A DNA stretch of 64,000 nucleotides from Halichondria panicea (GCF_963675165.1 NC_087378.1:142562-206561); one strand, 5' to 3'. Numbered from the stretch's first letter, positions 1 through 13,800 are shown. The notes: a model not told the origin generated them from the sequence alone. Numbers and translations are program-made.

Positions 1-345
1 GAAGGCTGGTAGTTATGGGGTGGTACCACACACACAGCTCCCTGCATCACATGACCTGCTTGTGCAATACCAGCACTGTATAATAGAGCTCGAATGTTTT
101 GGGATGGTTTAAGAGATGTGCTGACTCTTTGATGATTCAGGGCTCTCTCTCCTTGTGTGTGTCAGCACATTCCTTATAAATATAGCACACATGATGTATA
201 GCTTGTGATGTTGACTTTAATGTGTTGTCTCATATTTCAGTGACTGGATACTCCATTACTGTGTACATGTATCATAGTACAAGGTTAATTATGTTTCCTA
301 CTTGCGATATGTGAATTTCAAACTAACTTCTGTACAAACACACAG
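1..345 (+). other. intron of the casein kinase I gene cut by the window edge
   Basis: No coding exon is visible here. The stretch ends in an acceptor (cacag) directly before the first kinase exon at 346, so it is read as the 3' part of an intron. The upstream kinase exons lie outside the window. Confidence 0.7.
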
Positions 346-1824
346 TTGTTCATCATTGATTTCGGACTGGCCAAGAAATATCGTGACACAAGATCAAAGC
401 AGCACATCTCTTATCGGGAGGACAAGAACTTGACGGGTACAGCCAGATACGCCAGTGTCAACGCTCATCTCGGCATAGAGCAATCGTAAGCAGCTTATTA
501 TGATTTTATAGTCTCACACGTTGTATTGAATACACTAAGACACACCTTCTAACATTGTTGCTACATGTAGTTGCTCAGTAACTAATGTGTTTCAGACAGT
601 TAGCTAGTCAGTGGTGCCTGGCTGTCAGCAATAGCTGGTGACATGATCAACAGACAAAGAGACTATAGCTATAGGGTACTGAGCGTTGCTACTGCTTGTG
701 TTGTGTGGCTTGCCCAGTGTCAGTTTAGTATCAGTACAGTGAGCATCCGGGCAATCTAGCCTTTTACTCAGGAGCCCTCGTATACATAAGTTTGTTTGCA
801 CAAATAGATAGCATTCCTGTGTACAGTTTATTTACTGTATTCTTTGCCCCCCTGCAGGAGAAGAGATGACATGGAGAGCATGGGGTATGTTCTCATGTAC
901 TTCAACAGAACCACTCTGCCCTGGCAAGGCCTCAAAGCAGCCACCAAGAAGCAAAAGTATGAGAAAATCAGTGAGAAGAAACTCTCAACACCGATTGAAG
1001 TTCTTTGTAAGGTGAGTGGTTGTGTGGGTAATTGACTGTTCTGAGCTTGACTGGGTGAATAGTGTACCGTATCTTATTGACAGAAAACTTATACTAGTAT
1101 TACTCTATTAAGTCGTTGCTAGTTTGAACACGTATTCATTTATTGTATAGTTATTATGACTATTCAAACAGAGGGAGATATCACTATCACCACCTACGGA
1201 CTAGCCTACACTTACACATTTCACTAACATACCTTACCTATTATAGGGTTTCCCAGCTGAGTTTGCAATGTACCTGAATTACTGCCGTGGACTTCGGTTT
1301 GAGGAAGCCCCTGATTACATGTACTTACGGCAACTGTTCAGAATCCTCTTCCGAACTCTCAACCATCAGTATGACTACACTTTTGACTGGACATTGCTCA
1401 AACAGAAGGCAGCAGCTTCAGCCTCCTCCAGTAGCACCATACCTGCGATACCTCCAGCAGGTAAGCACCGCATGGGGATCGCTTGTTATTGATATTGCAG
1501 AAGCTTAAAGAATGATTTGAGTTATTGGTATTTAAAGAATGCACTTTCATTAGCTAGGATGATACATTGATAGGGTTCATTCTCACAGGTTGTGTGTGTC
1601 GTCCTTTCATATTATAGTTATCCACTTTCCCAAATATATTACAATGGCTTGTTTTGTTAACCCCTTTGGATTGAACTTTTGATTGTAGATATGGCAATAA
1701 CAATATTATGAATTTCCACCTGATTAATCACCCTCCTCCCCCTCCCCCTCTAGGTCACCACCCAGTTAGAGATGACAAGGAGGAGTCCGACGAGAGGAGG
1801 AAAGTATCCAGTCGGAAGCGTTAA
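346..1824 (+). CDS. CSNK1A1: casein kinase I alpha, 3' half (partial)
   Basis: Serine/threonine kinase; in animals CK1 alpha phosphorylates beta-catenin and many other substrates in cytoplasm and nucleus. Four exons are visible: 346-485, 858-1011, 1247-1460, 1754-1824. The first encodes the [10 protein letters not shown] segment with the DFG motif and the activation loop ([15 protein letters not shown]). The second gives [18 protein letters not shown]. The third gives [16 protein letters not shown] followed by [14 protein letters not shown]. The short last exon encodes a basic tail ending RRKVSSRKR. Near-identity with animal CK1 alpha through the C-lobe, plus the [14 protein letters not shown] boundary, separates it from CK1 delta/epsilon. 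The N-lobe and catalytic loop lie upstream of the window. Splice phases agree at every junction. The tail is shorter and more basic than the vertebrate one. Confidence 0.95.
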
Positions 1825-2478
1825 TCTACCCAACCAACTCTCACTATTATATCCACTGGATTTTATAACTTTAATTCATTTTTCCTCTGATTTGTCTCAG
1901 TATTGTAGCTCTCTGCTGTACTATGGTTTGTATACTCTTCTTCCTATCTTGACTTTTCTTTTTTCTGTACTCAGTGTTGTCTGTGATAGTCTGGTTTGTA
2001 CGCTAATGTAGTATGTATGTATGTATGTATGTGTCTGTCTCATTTGGTACTCTGTGTCTAAGTTGCACTTATTTTGTGTGTACTGTATATACGTCACATT
2101 TATGTTCTCTCTAACTGTGTATATTCAGCATTGCTAAGTTTGTAGTTGTAAGTACATTCTATTTATTCTGTTACTGTACTTTTGCACTATAATAATATTT
2201 TTATGGACAAATCAATGTATGGATCTAGTGGGCATGTTCGCATTTATATTCAACATTGCTAAGTTTGTAGTTGTAACTGTAGGCAGGCCCTGGCAAATAG
2301 TTTATGTGGGGCACAGCATAATAGGCTGAATTTGGGGCAGTGCTCAAAAGCCAGGAGAAAATTCTGTTAGTGCGCATGTGCAAATGTGTAGTGGGCGTGG
2401 CTTGTAGCTCCACCTGGCTATAATTAGAAGTGCAAGCAGTGTTGAATCTTATATACTATTATACTGCATGCATGAATA
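1825..2478. other. intergenic DNA between CK1 alpha and the SorCS-like gene
   Basis: This holds the CK1 alpha 3' UTR and the upstream region of the next gene. A TATG run lies near 2010-2030. A stretch of about 27 bp (cattgctaagtttgtagttg) occurs at about 2128 and again at about 2250, a small local duplication. I see no further gene. Confidence 0.6.
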
Positions 2479-5400
2479 ATGTTCTCTACGAAGTTGCTTC
2501 TATTTGCTCTTGGAGCATGTCTGGCTGGGGAGGGCTGTTGTTCCGTGTCGGGGCCTAAAGACAGTGCCAATGGTGTGAGAGGAAGAGGACAGAGAATGCC
2601 ACAAGTGTTTGATCTTGGTAGCCTGGAAGAGCTCAAGGACATTGCAAGCCAGTTCAATGGGAAGGACTACTCTTCTAGGTACGTGCCTGTCCTGCATATT
2701 AATCATGAGCCAATCAAATTAATTGGTAGTATTTATATACTACGCATACCTACTAGTAGTTACCCACACAAGCGCTTAGGCGTTGATTGCAAGGTGAATA
2801 ATAAATTATTTGCAATCTGAGTTCACATGTACTCGTGTTTATTGGCATAATTTGCAGGAAGTGCACACACACACTTAACAGCAGTAAACTAGTAGGAATT
2901 CATTAATACGAACGACTTTGATGATCTATTGTTTAGCAAGCGCCACTATTCTCGATTAGAAACGGCAGTGGAATAGGCTTACTATTTCTGGACAATAACT
3001 ATAGTAAACTAATAATAGTGATTGTGCTCTTGTGGGAAGGTGATGCCATACATACAGTCATGGTTGATCCATAGACAAACATCTATGGTTGATCTCACAG
3101 ATATATGACTAATAAACACTGCACTACTGTACTCTGACTTCCCTGGGCACCTTTTAAGGTGGCTATTGACTGGCAGATGGTTAAGTGGTAGATCAGGTAG
3201 TGTATTTCTAGGACTGCTATTGGCATTTGCTTACTTTCTAGTCATGCACAGGTGTCACTTCAGAGAGTTTCATGGCTTTTTAGAGGCTTTCCCAGGGCCA
3301 TAAAAGTAACATGTTCGATATTAGTCGACTTCAAAGCTAATGTGATTAATCTGTACTCATCACTAATTTTTTTCCCAACTCTGTTTCACAGACTTCAAAA
3401 GAGACAGGCAGATTTGCAGGACCTGGATCTGTCCACGGCTGCTATATTGACCAATGATTCGCATTTTCATGCTATTGTACACTGGACTGGCTACCCTCAC
3501 GAGAACATCTTCATACTCACCAGACAACCCTCTGAGTCAACTGGGCTCTCAATAGAGACCTGGCTTTGGAGGTTAGAGATACACTTATTTAGTTTGTATA
3601 GAGAAGGTGTTTGTATAGAGAAGGTGAATGTATGATGTTGATTATATATACAGGTCTACTGATTATGGTAAGACATTTATCAACGAGACTGACAAACTCG
3701 AAGACTATTTGATTCAGAGCTACTATGTCGGCGTCAACACTTCATATGTAAGTTGAATATATAAATTTTTGCTTCACATTAAACTTTTTTTTTCAGTTGG
3801 TTTTTGCTGATGTAATAAACCAAACGCTGCAAGTCACGGAGGATGTGGGAGAGACCTTCACTGCTCGTAGCACGCCATTCACTCCTAACAGTATCATCTT
3901 CCAGAGCAGACTAGCACCCAACTCAACCCAATACAGCAAGTTCATCCTCAGCCAAGACTACGCTGAAGAAGCGGTCAGTTGTGTTTGTTTAATAGTAAAC
4001 TTTCAGCTTCACTTGTTATATGCTTTTGTGTGGGTGCAACGTTGAATCGGCTATTTTACTTTAGCTAGCAGTTCGTTTTTTCTGTATAACAGTTATATAT
4101 AAAATAAGCACACCTGTTAAATGTAGCTTCACTTTAATATCATTGGTTTGTTCTCTTTAGCTGTGGGTGTCGAGTAACCTCGGTGTAAACTGGACCAAGA
4201 TTGGAGACAATGTTCCGTTTCAGCGCTTCTACTGGAGGAGACTGAACGAGGAAGTCGAGGGAGACCTCACCACAGTCTACTTTGAGCAGAGGACATCTAA
4301 AGAAAGTTAGCAAAAGAATAGTATCAGCCACTCTTCCCTCTCCTTTCTTTACCAGATGATTTACTAGAACTAGGAGCTTACTATTGTGTACATTTCAACA
4401 AAGTCTTAATATTATTATCTGTGTACTTGTTAATTAATCACAATTTGTAATAAAATAGCTGAACATTATTTTGTTTGTATGCAGACAAGCCATTGCTATT
4501 ATTTCTATGCCCAGGTACTCAGTCCCTGCTCTACTTCTCAACCTATCCTTACACCGAGGTCCAACTGTTTGCTCCCGAGCTGGGACCATTTGAGAGTGGC
4601 TCATTTGTAATGACACATGAGTACATGTTTGTACGGGTGAGTCATACCATTACATAGCTTGGTGTCTGTAGCTAAGTTATCCAAACAACGTAGCCTGCAT
4701 TTAGAACTAAACATCACATTAGGTTGGTTGGTTTTGTAGACAGAATGAGTACAATCAGCTTTTCAAAACATACTCTATAAATTAGTTCTGGACAGTTGTG
4801 ACATTCATGTTATGTGTGTTTATGTACACAGATTTCCGGGTCAGCAGCTAATAGCAATGTGACCTACTCCAGTCCACTCTGGGTCAGCTACAGGAGGGAC
4901 AGGATTTTCAGACAAGCACTATTTCCATTCCTCTCAGACGAACTTGAGCACCTGGTAAGATTAATATAAGACCATGGCCTGCACGACTAGCTACCAAGTG
5001 TGTGCATGCTATTTCCAAGTGGAGCTATTTTCCATACAACATTCCTCCTAAAAGGATTATGTTAGAAATGTTAATATTCATGTTTGAATCAACCTCACAT
5101 GGTGTTGTCCATTCAGCACTACTCTGTGATAGATGGCAGTGAGGGGGAGGTCCTTGTAGGGATCTACCATAACAACATCACCTCTCACCTCTACATATCC
5201 GATGCGACTGGAACTAGCTACTCCCTCTCTCTGGACTACATTGTACAAAGTGGTGGGGAAAATGGGAACCCAACCTTTGACGTCCATTTGGTAAGTATAT
5301 CTGCATGTAAAATGGCCTACCCTCTATACTTGTTAATCGATCATAAATTGAGTTTGGAACGTCCAATTTTTCTATGCATTCTGTAGCTCTAACTATACCT

Positions 5401-8400
5401 GATTATGTGGTATACTTATCTCCCAGTGATAGCACTCATTATCGTAGACTGTATACACTGTCACAGGTGGACGGTATCAGAGGTGCTGTGCTGGCTAATC
5501 GTAAGGTACCTGGTGACAGCTTTGGTGGCACCCTCATCAGCCACAACAAGGGAGGGCAATGGTCCCCCCTCCAAGCACCAGCAGTAGACAGGAATGGACT
5601 ACCCACTAGCTGCTTCCCGGTAACTGGCCCCAGTGTACTGTTCACATATATACTGTACATACATATCGTAAAACTTATTGATTAACTGAAGCAAAAACAC
5701 AGCTATTGAGAGAGCTAGTACTGCCTACCATAAGCATTGCTGTGTATATTACATCACTAGAAGAGTATCTACTCTTGATTACCCGTATTGTCTCCCCCTT
5801 GCAGCCAGGGTGTTCTCTGCATGTGCGGATGGAGACTGATGTTGAGAATGGCTACCAGTCCATCCTGTCACAAGACACTGCTGTGGGTCTAATCATGGCT
5901 GCCGGTGAGTATAACCTCTTGAGCATGAGATTCTTGAATATATCCACTATTTGCTTGAGGAAAAGTTAAATATAAACTATTTATAATACGATCTATGATA
6001 ATTTTGAGAGCCTTTGTTCATGCGACACATTTCCATAATACATGCTGTCTATTCATATCCACACCCCAGGCAACCTTGGCACTGGCTTCTCTACTGCTGC
6101 TAATTCGAGAATCTACTTATCAAGAGACGGTGGCTTTACGTGGGCAGAGGTGGAGAGCGGAAATTGGGAGTTCCAGTTTCTTGCTCTCGGCTCGATCATT
6201 GTCATGGTAAATAAGCGAATCCTCGTGGATGATTTCAAGTGGTCATGTGATGAAGGAGCTACCTGGATGACCAATAAGCTGGAGAAGGATGTGCCCTTGC
6301 CTCGAGTTGCTGTGATTGGAATGAAGACTGAGATTGGAGAGAAACCAAGACTAGTCTCGTAAGTGTCTAGTAGCCTCACTGCTAACTGCTATTGCTGGGC
6401 ATTAGTGCAATTCACGCTTCCCCACACTTATGTATGCTAGCAGATAACCCATTCTCTCTCCACATGCACAGAGTGTTTGGTGTCGACTTCTACCAATATC
6501 TCGCCAATGACCTGGTGTTTGAGTGGCTTGTATTCACACTCAACTTCACGTCTGTAGTCCCGAGACAATGTGACACCTTCGACTACTTTGAATGGATCCC
6601 AACGGACGATCGACTGAGTGAGAGCTGTCTCTTAGGGGAGGTGGTCCTCTATGAGCGGAGAAATGGGTCAGCCTGCTGCTATGTGGATCCAGACTACCAG
6701 AAACCAGTGAACACCTCACGTTGTCGATGCTCCCTTGAAGACTTTGAATGGTGAGTAAAACATTGTACTGCGTTTGAATATTTGACAATCTCTCACCCGA
6801 CTACAATTATACAAAATTAATATTGAGTACTCTTTTGTTGCAGTGATTTAGGTTTTGCTCGGCAGACTCTGAACAGTCCCTGCACAGCGGTGCCTGGACA
6901 CGTCTACCCTCCCCCAGCACCAATCATCTGTCCTGAGAGCAACAACTACACCTACTCATCAGGGTAGGTCAGAATCACTCATAGAATTCTATTACTTTCA
7001 TCCTAGGACCTACTGACCATCAACTACTCTTTACAATAACTTTTTCTTTCTTGATCACCTTTAACTAGCTAACTTGAACTGTTTCACATTTGCCTCAGAT
7101 ACCGTAAGATTCCTGGAGACAAGTGTGAGGAGGAGAACATCAATGTTGATTTCCTACTCCCCCAAACAGCCCCCTGTCCACTTCGTGCTGCAGGAGGGTT
7201 GTCCATTGACTTCCCTGAATCTATCCGACCAGATGAGCCAGTAACCTTCACACTCTCACAATCAAGGGTAAGAACCATTTGTCTATACTGCACTAGTTGA
7301 CGGTGATGGTATTTATTTAGGGGAGCAAGCTCTCAACTGTCTATGTGTGGAGCTTTGGTGATTCCACTCCATTGCTTCAAAATGTTAGCCTCATCTCGGC
7401 CCAGACACAGCAGCACAGCTTTGCCTCTCCTGGTATGTATAGGGTCACAGTGAGCACAAGGAATGACGCAGGACTGTCTGAAATAAGCGTATCTGTAACA
7501 GTACTGGGTAAGTCAAGTGAACGTGTGTGTACATGTGTACATGTGAGTAGTGAGCAAAGCTAGCTAGTGTACGTGTGTACTTGTGAGTAGTGAGCAAAGC
7601 TAGCTAGTGTACGTGTGTACTTGTGAGTAGTGAGCAAAGCTAGCTAGTGTACGTGTGTACTTGTGAGTAGTGAGCAAAGCTAGCTAGTGTACGTGTGTAC
7701 TTGTGAGTAGTGAGCAAAGCTAGCTAGTGTACGTGTGTACTTGTGAGTAGTGAGCAAAGCTAACTAGTGTACGTGTGTACTTGTGAGTAGTGAGCAAAGC
7801 TAGCTAGTGTACGTGTGTACTTGTGAGTAGTGAGCAAAGCTAGCTAGTGTATGTAATTATTGCTTTGATAACAATTTATAACCCCCCTCCCTCCTATAGA
7901 TACTCTCATCGGGTTCTCCGTGGGTTACCCCTCAGAGCTGTACATTGACGACAGTGTGCCCATTGGATTCTACATACGGTTTACAGTCAGCATCAGCACG
8001 CAGTTTGGTACTAGACATCTCGGAGAAGTGCCGTTTGAGCTAGCATGGGACTTTGGTGATGGAACTAACTTCACGGCTGGCCCTCAGGCAATAGTCGGGC
8101 ACGTCTACGAGAGCCCTGGCAACTACACTGTGTCCACTAGTCTAACGGCCGTGTTCTCCAACGTTGAAAAAATAAAAACCAAGTCTATTCGTACATATGC
8201 AGGTAAGTCTAAACCATGTCCTCGTGTAGTTGTATTATTATCCCAGCGTATACTACATACAGCTGCTACTAATGTGAACATCACGAGTGATGCTCTCATC
8301 ATAAAAGAGGGAATTGCTTTCACTCAAGTCGGACAATACATCGATTTCCAAGTGTCACCACCGTCCTTCACTGAAATACCACCACAGACTGCATTCTCCT

Positions 8401-10635
8401 GGCTAGTGCAACGTCCTCGTCAATCAAGTAGTGAGACTGTCGGGACCGAGCGAACAATCTCGTACCAGTTCTCAACATGGGGGCAGTACGTGGTCACAAT
8501 GCGTGGCTCCTATCTGGCTACAGGATCAGTGCAGGGAGTCATCAGTGTCTACGCTCAAAGTAAACAACATTAATTTATATGTACATTATGACAGCTGCAA
8601 TTTCGATTTTCTACGATTCACACACAAATTAATTTTTTCCATTCTTCAGATAACATCACAGTGGTTGCCCCATCCAAGCAGACTGCTCGATCAGGACAAC
8701 TGATAACACTCAATCTTATTCTACAAAACAGTCAAAACTCTCCCTATCAGGGGCCGATCAAAGTGACCCTTGAGTCTCCCACTGGTTCTAGACTGGCCAA
8801 CTATCATTCCATCATCTCAGATGATGCAGAGATTAAGCTTCACTTCACTATGAAGCAGCCTGGATCAACCGATGCCATACTGAGAGCATCAAATGACGTA
8901 TCTAAATACATGAACAACTTGAAACTCATTGTTGTTGGTAAGTTCAACACTTTATTGCTACTACATGTATGTACATATTTAATTGTTAAGTTCACTAGCT
9001 AGCTATAATTATACCTCTATTTTTAGTAAATTTCCGGCCATGTGTCTATTTAACCCCCTCCCCTATCTTATACTAATATACAAACAGGGTCTGGACAATT
9101 CGGAGCTATCACGATTCTATTTGATGCTGACAAACTCCCCTCCAACTACAACACTCCTGAGTGGCAGGAGAAGCTCTCCTATTCTCTAAGGCAATTCATT
9201 GCCATGAAGTTCGATGGAGATGCGTCACTGATCGAGGTTGTGGGAGTGTCCACAATAGTCAGGACTGACTCACGTAAGAGGTCCCCCGGCATGTTCCTGG
9301 CTTTGGATGTTAACCTGCTCCCTGCTGACTATACAGAGCAAGCTTTTCAGGACACTATGCAGGTTAGACCAGACGCCTTCTCCAAAACATTGCCAATATT
9401 GTCAATATTGTTTGATTTCTACGTACTTACATGTACTTTCCTGCATGGTCTGTACGTGCATGCACTAAAGTTCATGTCGTATAAATGTGTGTTAAGTTAT
9501 GGCTTACCTTAATTCTACCAACGTTAATACCAATAATTATGCTTCTGCACATTTCCGGGGTCTAATATGAAGTATGAATCCCACTAATCTATTTTTGTTC
9601 TCTTTACACCTGTTCACTTTCAGATGGCCGACAAGGTGCTGGCAGACATTGCTGATGAGGCATTCACATTCAATGTTGATGATGTTGTGTTGACTGCCGA
9701 CAGCGCCGTCAATCGGAACGATAACGACCGCTCTGGCCCAGAACCAGTTTCTAGTAACCCTCTGGTTGACATTGTCCTGGCAGTAGTATTCACAATCATC
9801 CTAGTCGCTGTTATCGTGGTCGTGGTGATTATCAGTGTCTACTGCTACAGGTCAGATCATTTGATAATAATGATATCACTGTCTTCCACACAATACTAAA
9901 TAAGAACTAGAGATTGTAGATTGTACATATACTCATGAATAATGTCCCAAGGTGCTGGTTGTGTGTAGGTGTAGTACGCGTAGGTATTGTACGTGTAGGT
10001 GTTGTACGTGTAGGTATTGTACGTGTAAGTGTTGTACGTGTAGGTATTGTACGTGTAGGTGTTGTACGTGTAGGTATTGTACGTGTAAGTGTTGTACGTG
10101 TAGGTATTGTACGTGTAGATATTGTACGCGTAGGTATTGTACGTGTAAGTGTTGTATGTGTAGGTATTGTACGCGTAGGTATTGTACGTGTAAGTGTTGT
10201 ACGTGTAGGTATTGTACGTGTAGGTGTTGTACGTGTAGGTATTGTACGTGTAAGTGTTGTACGTGTAGGTATTGTACGTGTAGATATTGTACGCGTAGGT
10301 ATTGTACGTGTAAGTGTTGTATGTGTAGGTATTGTACGCGTAGGTATTGTACGTGTAAGTGTTGTATGTGTAGGTATTGTACGTGTAGGTGTTGTATGTG
10401 TGTAGTCAGTTACGTGCTCTAAAGTGAAATACTACATGCTCAAGCTTCTCGTGTGTTTCATGCTTTTTAAGTGAATCAGTGACGAATTATCGTTTGTTTG
10501 GTATTTGTCGTGTGCAGGAGGAACAAGCAGCTGCAGATGAAGTACTCTATGATGGAAGAGCCTAGAGACGGGAATCTGAGCTTCAATGAAGCGTTCGGAG
10601 AATCTGCCGACACCAAGGAGAGTGGAAATGAGTGA
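2479..10635 (+). CDS. SorCS-like VPS10-domain sorting receptor
   Basis: Predicted type I membrane receptor of the sortilin/SorCS family, which sorts ligands and receptors between Golgi, endosome and surface. There are 21 exons: 2479-2678, 3392-3571, 3654-3747, 3797-3973, 4161-4305, 4485-4636, 4832-4954, 5117-5290, 5467-5619, 5805-5904, 6070-6358, 6472-6750, 6844-6963, 7099-7267, 7321-7507, 7900-8202, 8263-8559, 8650-8937, 9088-9362, 9624-9850, 10518-10635. The sum is 4050 nt, or 1349 aa. A signal peptide (MFSTKLLLFALGACLAG) is followed by a VPS10 propeller with Asp-box-like turns (STDYGKT, SRDGGFTW), a Cys-rich 10CC module (CRCSLEDFEC, GYRKIPGDKCEE), PKD repeats (WSFGD, WDFGDGT), the SorCS-type NTPEWQEKL segment, one transmembrane helix (about 9772-9848) and a short tail. 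The PKD repeats and NTPEW segment indicate SorCS rather than sortilin. A second in-frame acceptor at 4514 would shorten exon 6 by 30 nt. Which vertebrate SorCS it matches cannot be decided here. Confidence 0.92.
7531..7852. repeat. 40-bp minisatellite in a SorCS intron
   Basis: Nearly eight contiguous copies of a 40-bp unit (core gagtagtgagcaaagctagc) fill most of the intron between exons 7321-7507 and 7900-8202. Copies are almost identical, so recent expansion is likely. There are no spacers. Confidence 0.95.
9968..10402. repeat. 15-bp minisatellite with higher-order structure in the last SorCS intron
   Basis: Tandem 15-mers of the type gtgtaggtattgtac, with variants (gttgtac, gtaagt, gatatt, cgcgtag). 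Variants recur in the same order after about 180 bp, giving a higher-order repeat. Because 15 is a multiple of 3, two frames stay open across the array. These open frames are repeat artefacts, not a gene. Confidence 0.93.
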
Positions 10636-10738
10636 TAACTGTTCAAGAACTTATTTTGGCATGTTGTGTTACCATTGTACACAGGTGTGCTATTCGTGTC
10701 ATGTATATAGATTAGATATTTCAAATGAAAAAGATCAC

Positions 10739-10752
10739 AATAAAATTTTAAT
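10739..10752. terminator. facing polyadenylation signals of the SorCS-like and RAP80 genes
   Basis: AATAAA on the + strand at 10739-10744 follows the SorCS stop (10635) by about 100 bp. ATTAAA on the - strand (10747-10752) follows the RAP80 stop (10852) by about 100 bp. The two 3' ends therefore probably overlap. This is motif-based only. Confidence 0.5.
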
Positions 10753-10851
10753 TTGACATCAAATGGTACAGTCGAGTGGTATAATTATAATTATATGATC
10801 ACCAGTAGACAGTCAAATAGCATAACATAATGAGATAGTAATGGCAGGGGT

Positions 10852-13800
10852 TCAGTTTCGAGGTCTTCTCTTGGAAAATCTATTTCCTTTGCCTCTTGAC
10901 TTCCATCGCCGCTTCCCGGCACCACCTCGACCACGCCCCCTTCCTCCTTTACCTGCAATATCACAACCACAATAATCCTATACATCAACACTACAATATT
11001 GAAAAGCTCGCTCACTGTACATGTATAGAGGCAACGTTTATGTGCATACTACACACTATAGCTAGCTAATATATATATTAATCACACTTACTAGAGCCAG
11101 CAAGTTCCTCGAAGTCACTGCTCCACGTTCCACCAGTAGCTACAGCTGCTCTGCCACCACGACTCTTGGGAGGTGGTCTATTAAACTGGTTCCTGTATCT
11201 CTCTCTGTCCTTGGCTGTCATATCACTGATCTTAGTGAAGCTGCGTATAGGTGAGTTGCTGATAGTGCTCTCATCAACCATGAAGCCTCCGTCCTCAGTG
11301 GGAATCACCCGTAGCTCCTTCAATGATGTGGTCACATGATTGTCATCTGATTCGATACTACCGTCCAGTGCAGAGCTGAGTTTGTCCAGAAGTGGGTTAT
11401 CATTCTCATCAGGGGGTCCGTATGTTGAAACATCGCTATCGGAATCGATGCGATCCCCTGTTTTAGTCAACACCTCTTTCTCTTTTGCTTGCAGTTGGTG
11501 AAGGGTGGGTTGGTATGATCGTCTGGTGGCCCTCGAGGCAGTTTGCTTCGTTCTAAAGGAGGATGGGGGAGAGGATGTGTTGTCAAGGCCATCGCACTGG
11601 GCTGCATGGACTGCAATGACTGACGGGAGGAACTGCTTGGAGCATAGCGGACACGTTGACAGCTGTTGTTTGCTACTACGAGTGTAACGTGTGTGTGTGG
11701 TGGTAGGTGGAGGGGAAGTCCCTTGTGTGTCCTCCGTCAGGTCAATCACACTGGATGGGACAACACAGAACATTATAATTACATGACTGTATCACACTTC
11801 ACTGTACTGACTGCTAACATTCATATACAGTGTGTTCAAACAACAAGTTAGTGTCCATTCTGTACTATAACTATGCCTTAGCTAATGCCATACACAAAAC
11901 ATAACTCCAGATTATACATTACCCTGTTCCACGCCTCTCCTCCGCCATGACTGTAGCTTCCCACTCACTCTCACTGCTCAGAGGTAGCCATTTGTTCCTC
12001 AAACTGTTCCTCCTCCGCCGCACACCATCACTCTCCACATCACTCAGGTCAGTCCTCTCCGGTACATCACTCAGGTCCTTTTGAGGAGGGGTTAAAGTCC
12101 TCTCCGGCACATCACTCAGGTCCTCTTGAGGAGGGGTCAAAGTTCTCTCCAGTACAACACTCTCCTCCTCAGATTCTGATTGGGGAGTGACTTCAAGTAT
12201 CATTTTGGCAGCAGCAGATTTTGGTGGTTTTCTGATTTTTTGGCGTTTCATTGTTAATGATGGTGTTCTCTTACGATTGCTAGTGGGTTTGGAATTGCCC
12301 ACTTTTTGTGATCGAGAATTGAGCCAGTTTAAAGGAGGTGTCGCTTCTTTATCAAAGTCGAGGGCAGAGTTTCCTTTTTGATTGGAAGATGGTGTTTTCT
12401 GGGACACAGTTTCTGGTAGTTGTCTTTGTGATCGAGTGGATCGTTTTAAAGTAGATAGTGATGTGTGTGATGCTCCAGAGGCAGCGGGTGATGTGTGTGA
12501 TGTGTGTGATGTGTGTGATATGTGTGATGTGTGTGGTGTAGTTACTTCACCCTGAGTGTTCAACATGATCAGATCATCACACACATCCTCACCAGTTGGT
12601 GACACTGGTTGACTTCCGTTCATTGAGTTGGACTTATCAGGACTTCTAACAGCGTCTGTTTCCATGGCGTCTGATTCCAAGGCATCATACGCTTGATCGT
12701 AATCATAGTTCATGGGAGAATTTTCTGCTGACAATTGACTTGCTGTAGATTGCTGAGTTAGCATTTCATCCTTTTCCTCTGGAGTAGATTCTTCTAACGA
12801 GAAAGTTTTGTTTTTATTCGAACTCTCAACAGCTGTTTTCGTCCTAGTTCTTTTAGGTAGTATTAAATTAAATCTATGGGTCATTTTTGAGCGACGAGTT
12901 GTTCGTCCTGTGGTGACACCAAATACAAGTTGTTGTGAAGAACCCATTTTAACAGGTTCTCCCCATTTCAGTCGAGTCAGCACTTTACTCTGTGCCTCGC
13001 GTAGTTGAGAGAAGTAGCTATTGAATCGCTCTATGATTTTAGGCGTGTGCTCAGTAGGGGAGCTTCCAGAGGGGCAGTACATCTTAGGCAGGCGGAGGTT
13101 GAGAGCGTGGACGTCCATTGAGGGCCGACTAGACACGTGCAGTGGAGGGGAACCTGTAGAGAGGGATAATTAAGGGTGATTACAAAATACAGGAAGAAAG
13201 TATCAATAAATTAGTGTTTTCGACCTAGCGTTCTATTAGAAAATAGTTGGCCTAGTGATGAGACTAAAAGAAATAATTATATTTACAGTATAATTATAAC
13301 TTACGCGTATCTTGTGTAGACAAAGCCAGGCTCTTGGAGCAGTTGCCTTGGTTGACATTTGAGTCACTAGTATTATCAACATCACGAGTAATTTCCTTGA
13401 CATCACCTGTAGAGATAGGATAAAGGGTGATTACAAAATACAGGAAGAAAGTATCGTAGAGCGGGTAATTTTCGTATGAACTACCCATTTAAATATTCGT
13501 ACAGCTCAAGATAATGACGTTGAATCTATTGCAGTAGACGTAGTTTTCGTAGTTTTAATTTTTGTATGATGCTCTTCGATATGAAAATTTTCACCACACG
13601 AAAATACGCTACACGGTATCATTTTTCACTACTAACCTAACATTCTAGAAGAGCCTAGTGATGAGGCTAAAAGAGAATACAGTATAACTTACGCGTATCT
13701 TGTGTCGACAAAGCCAGGCTCTTGGAGCAGTTGCCTTGGTTGACATTTGAGTCACTAGTTTCATCAACATCACGAGTAATTTCCTTGACATCCTCTGGAG

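Noticed and set aside
9935..10422. Two overlapping 156-codon open frames of Val/Arg or Cys/Arg repeats
   Set aside because: They are by-products of a 15-bp minisatellite in a SorCS intron.
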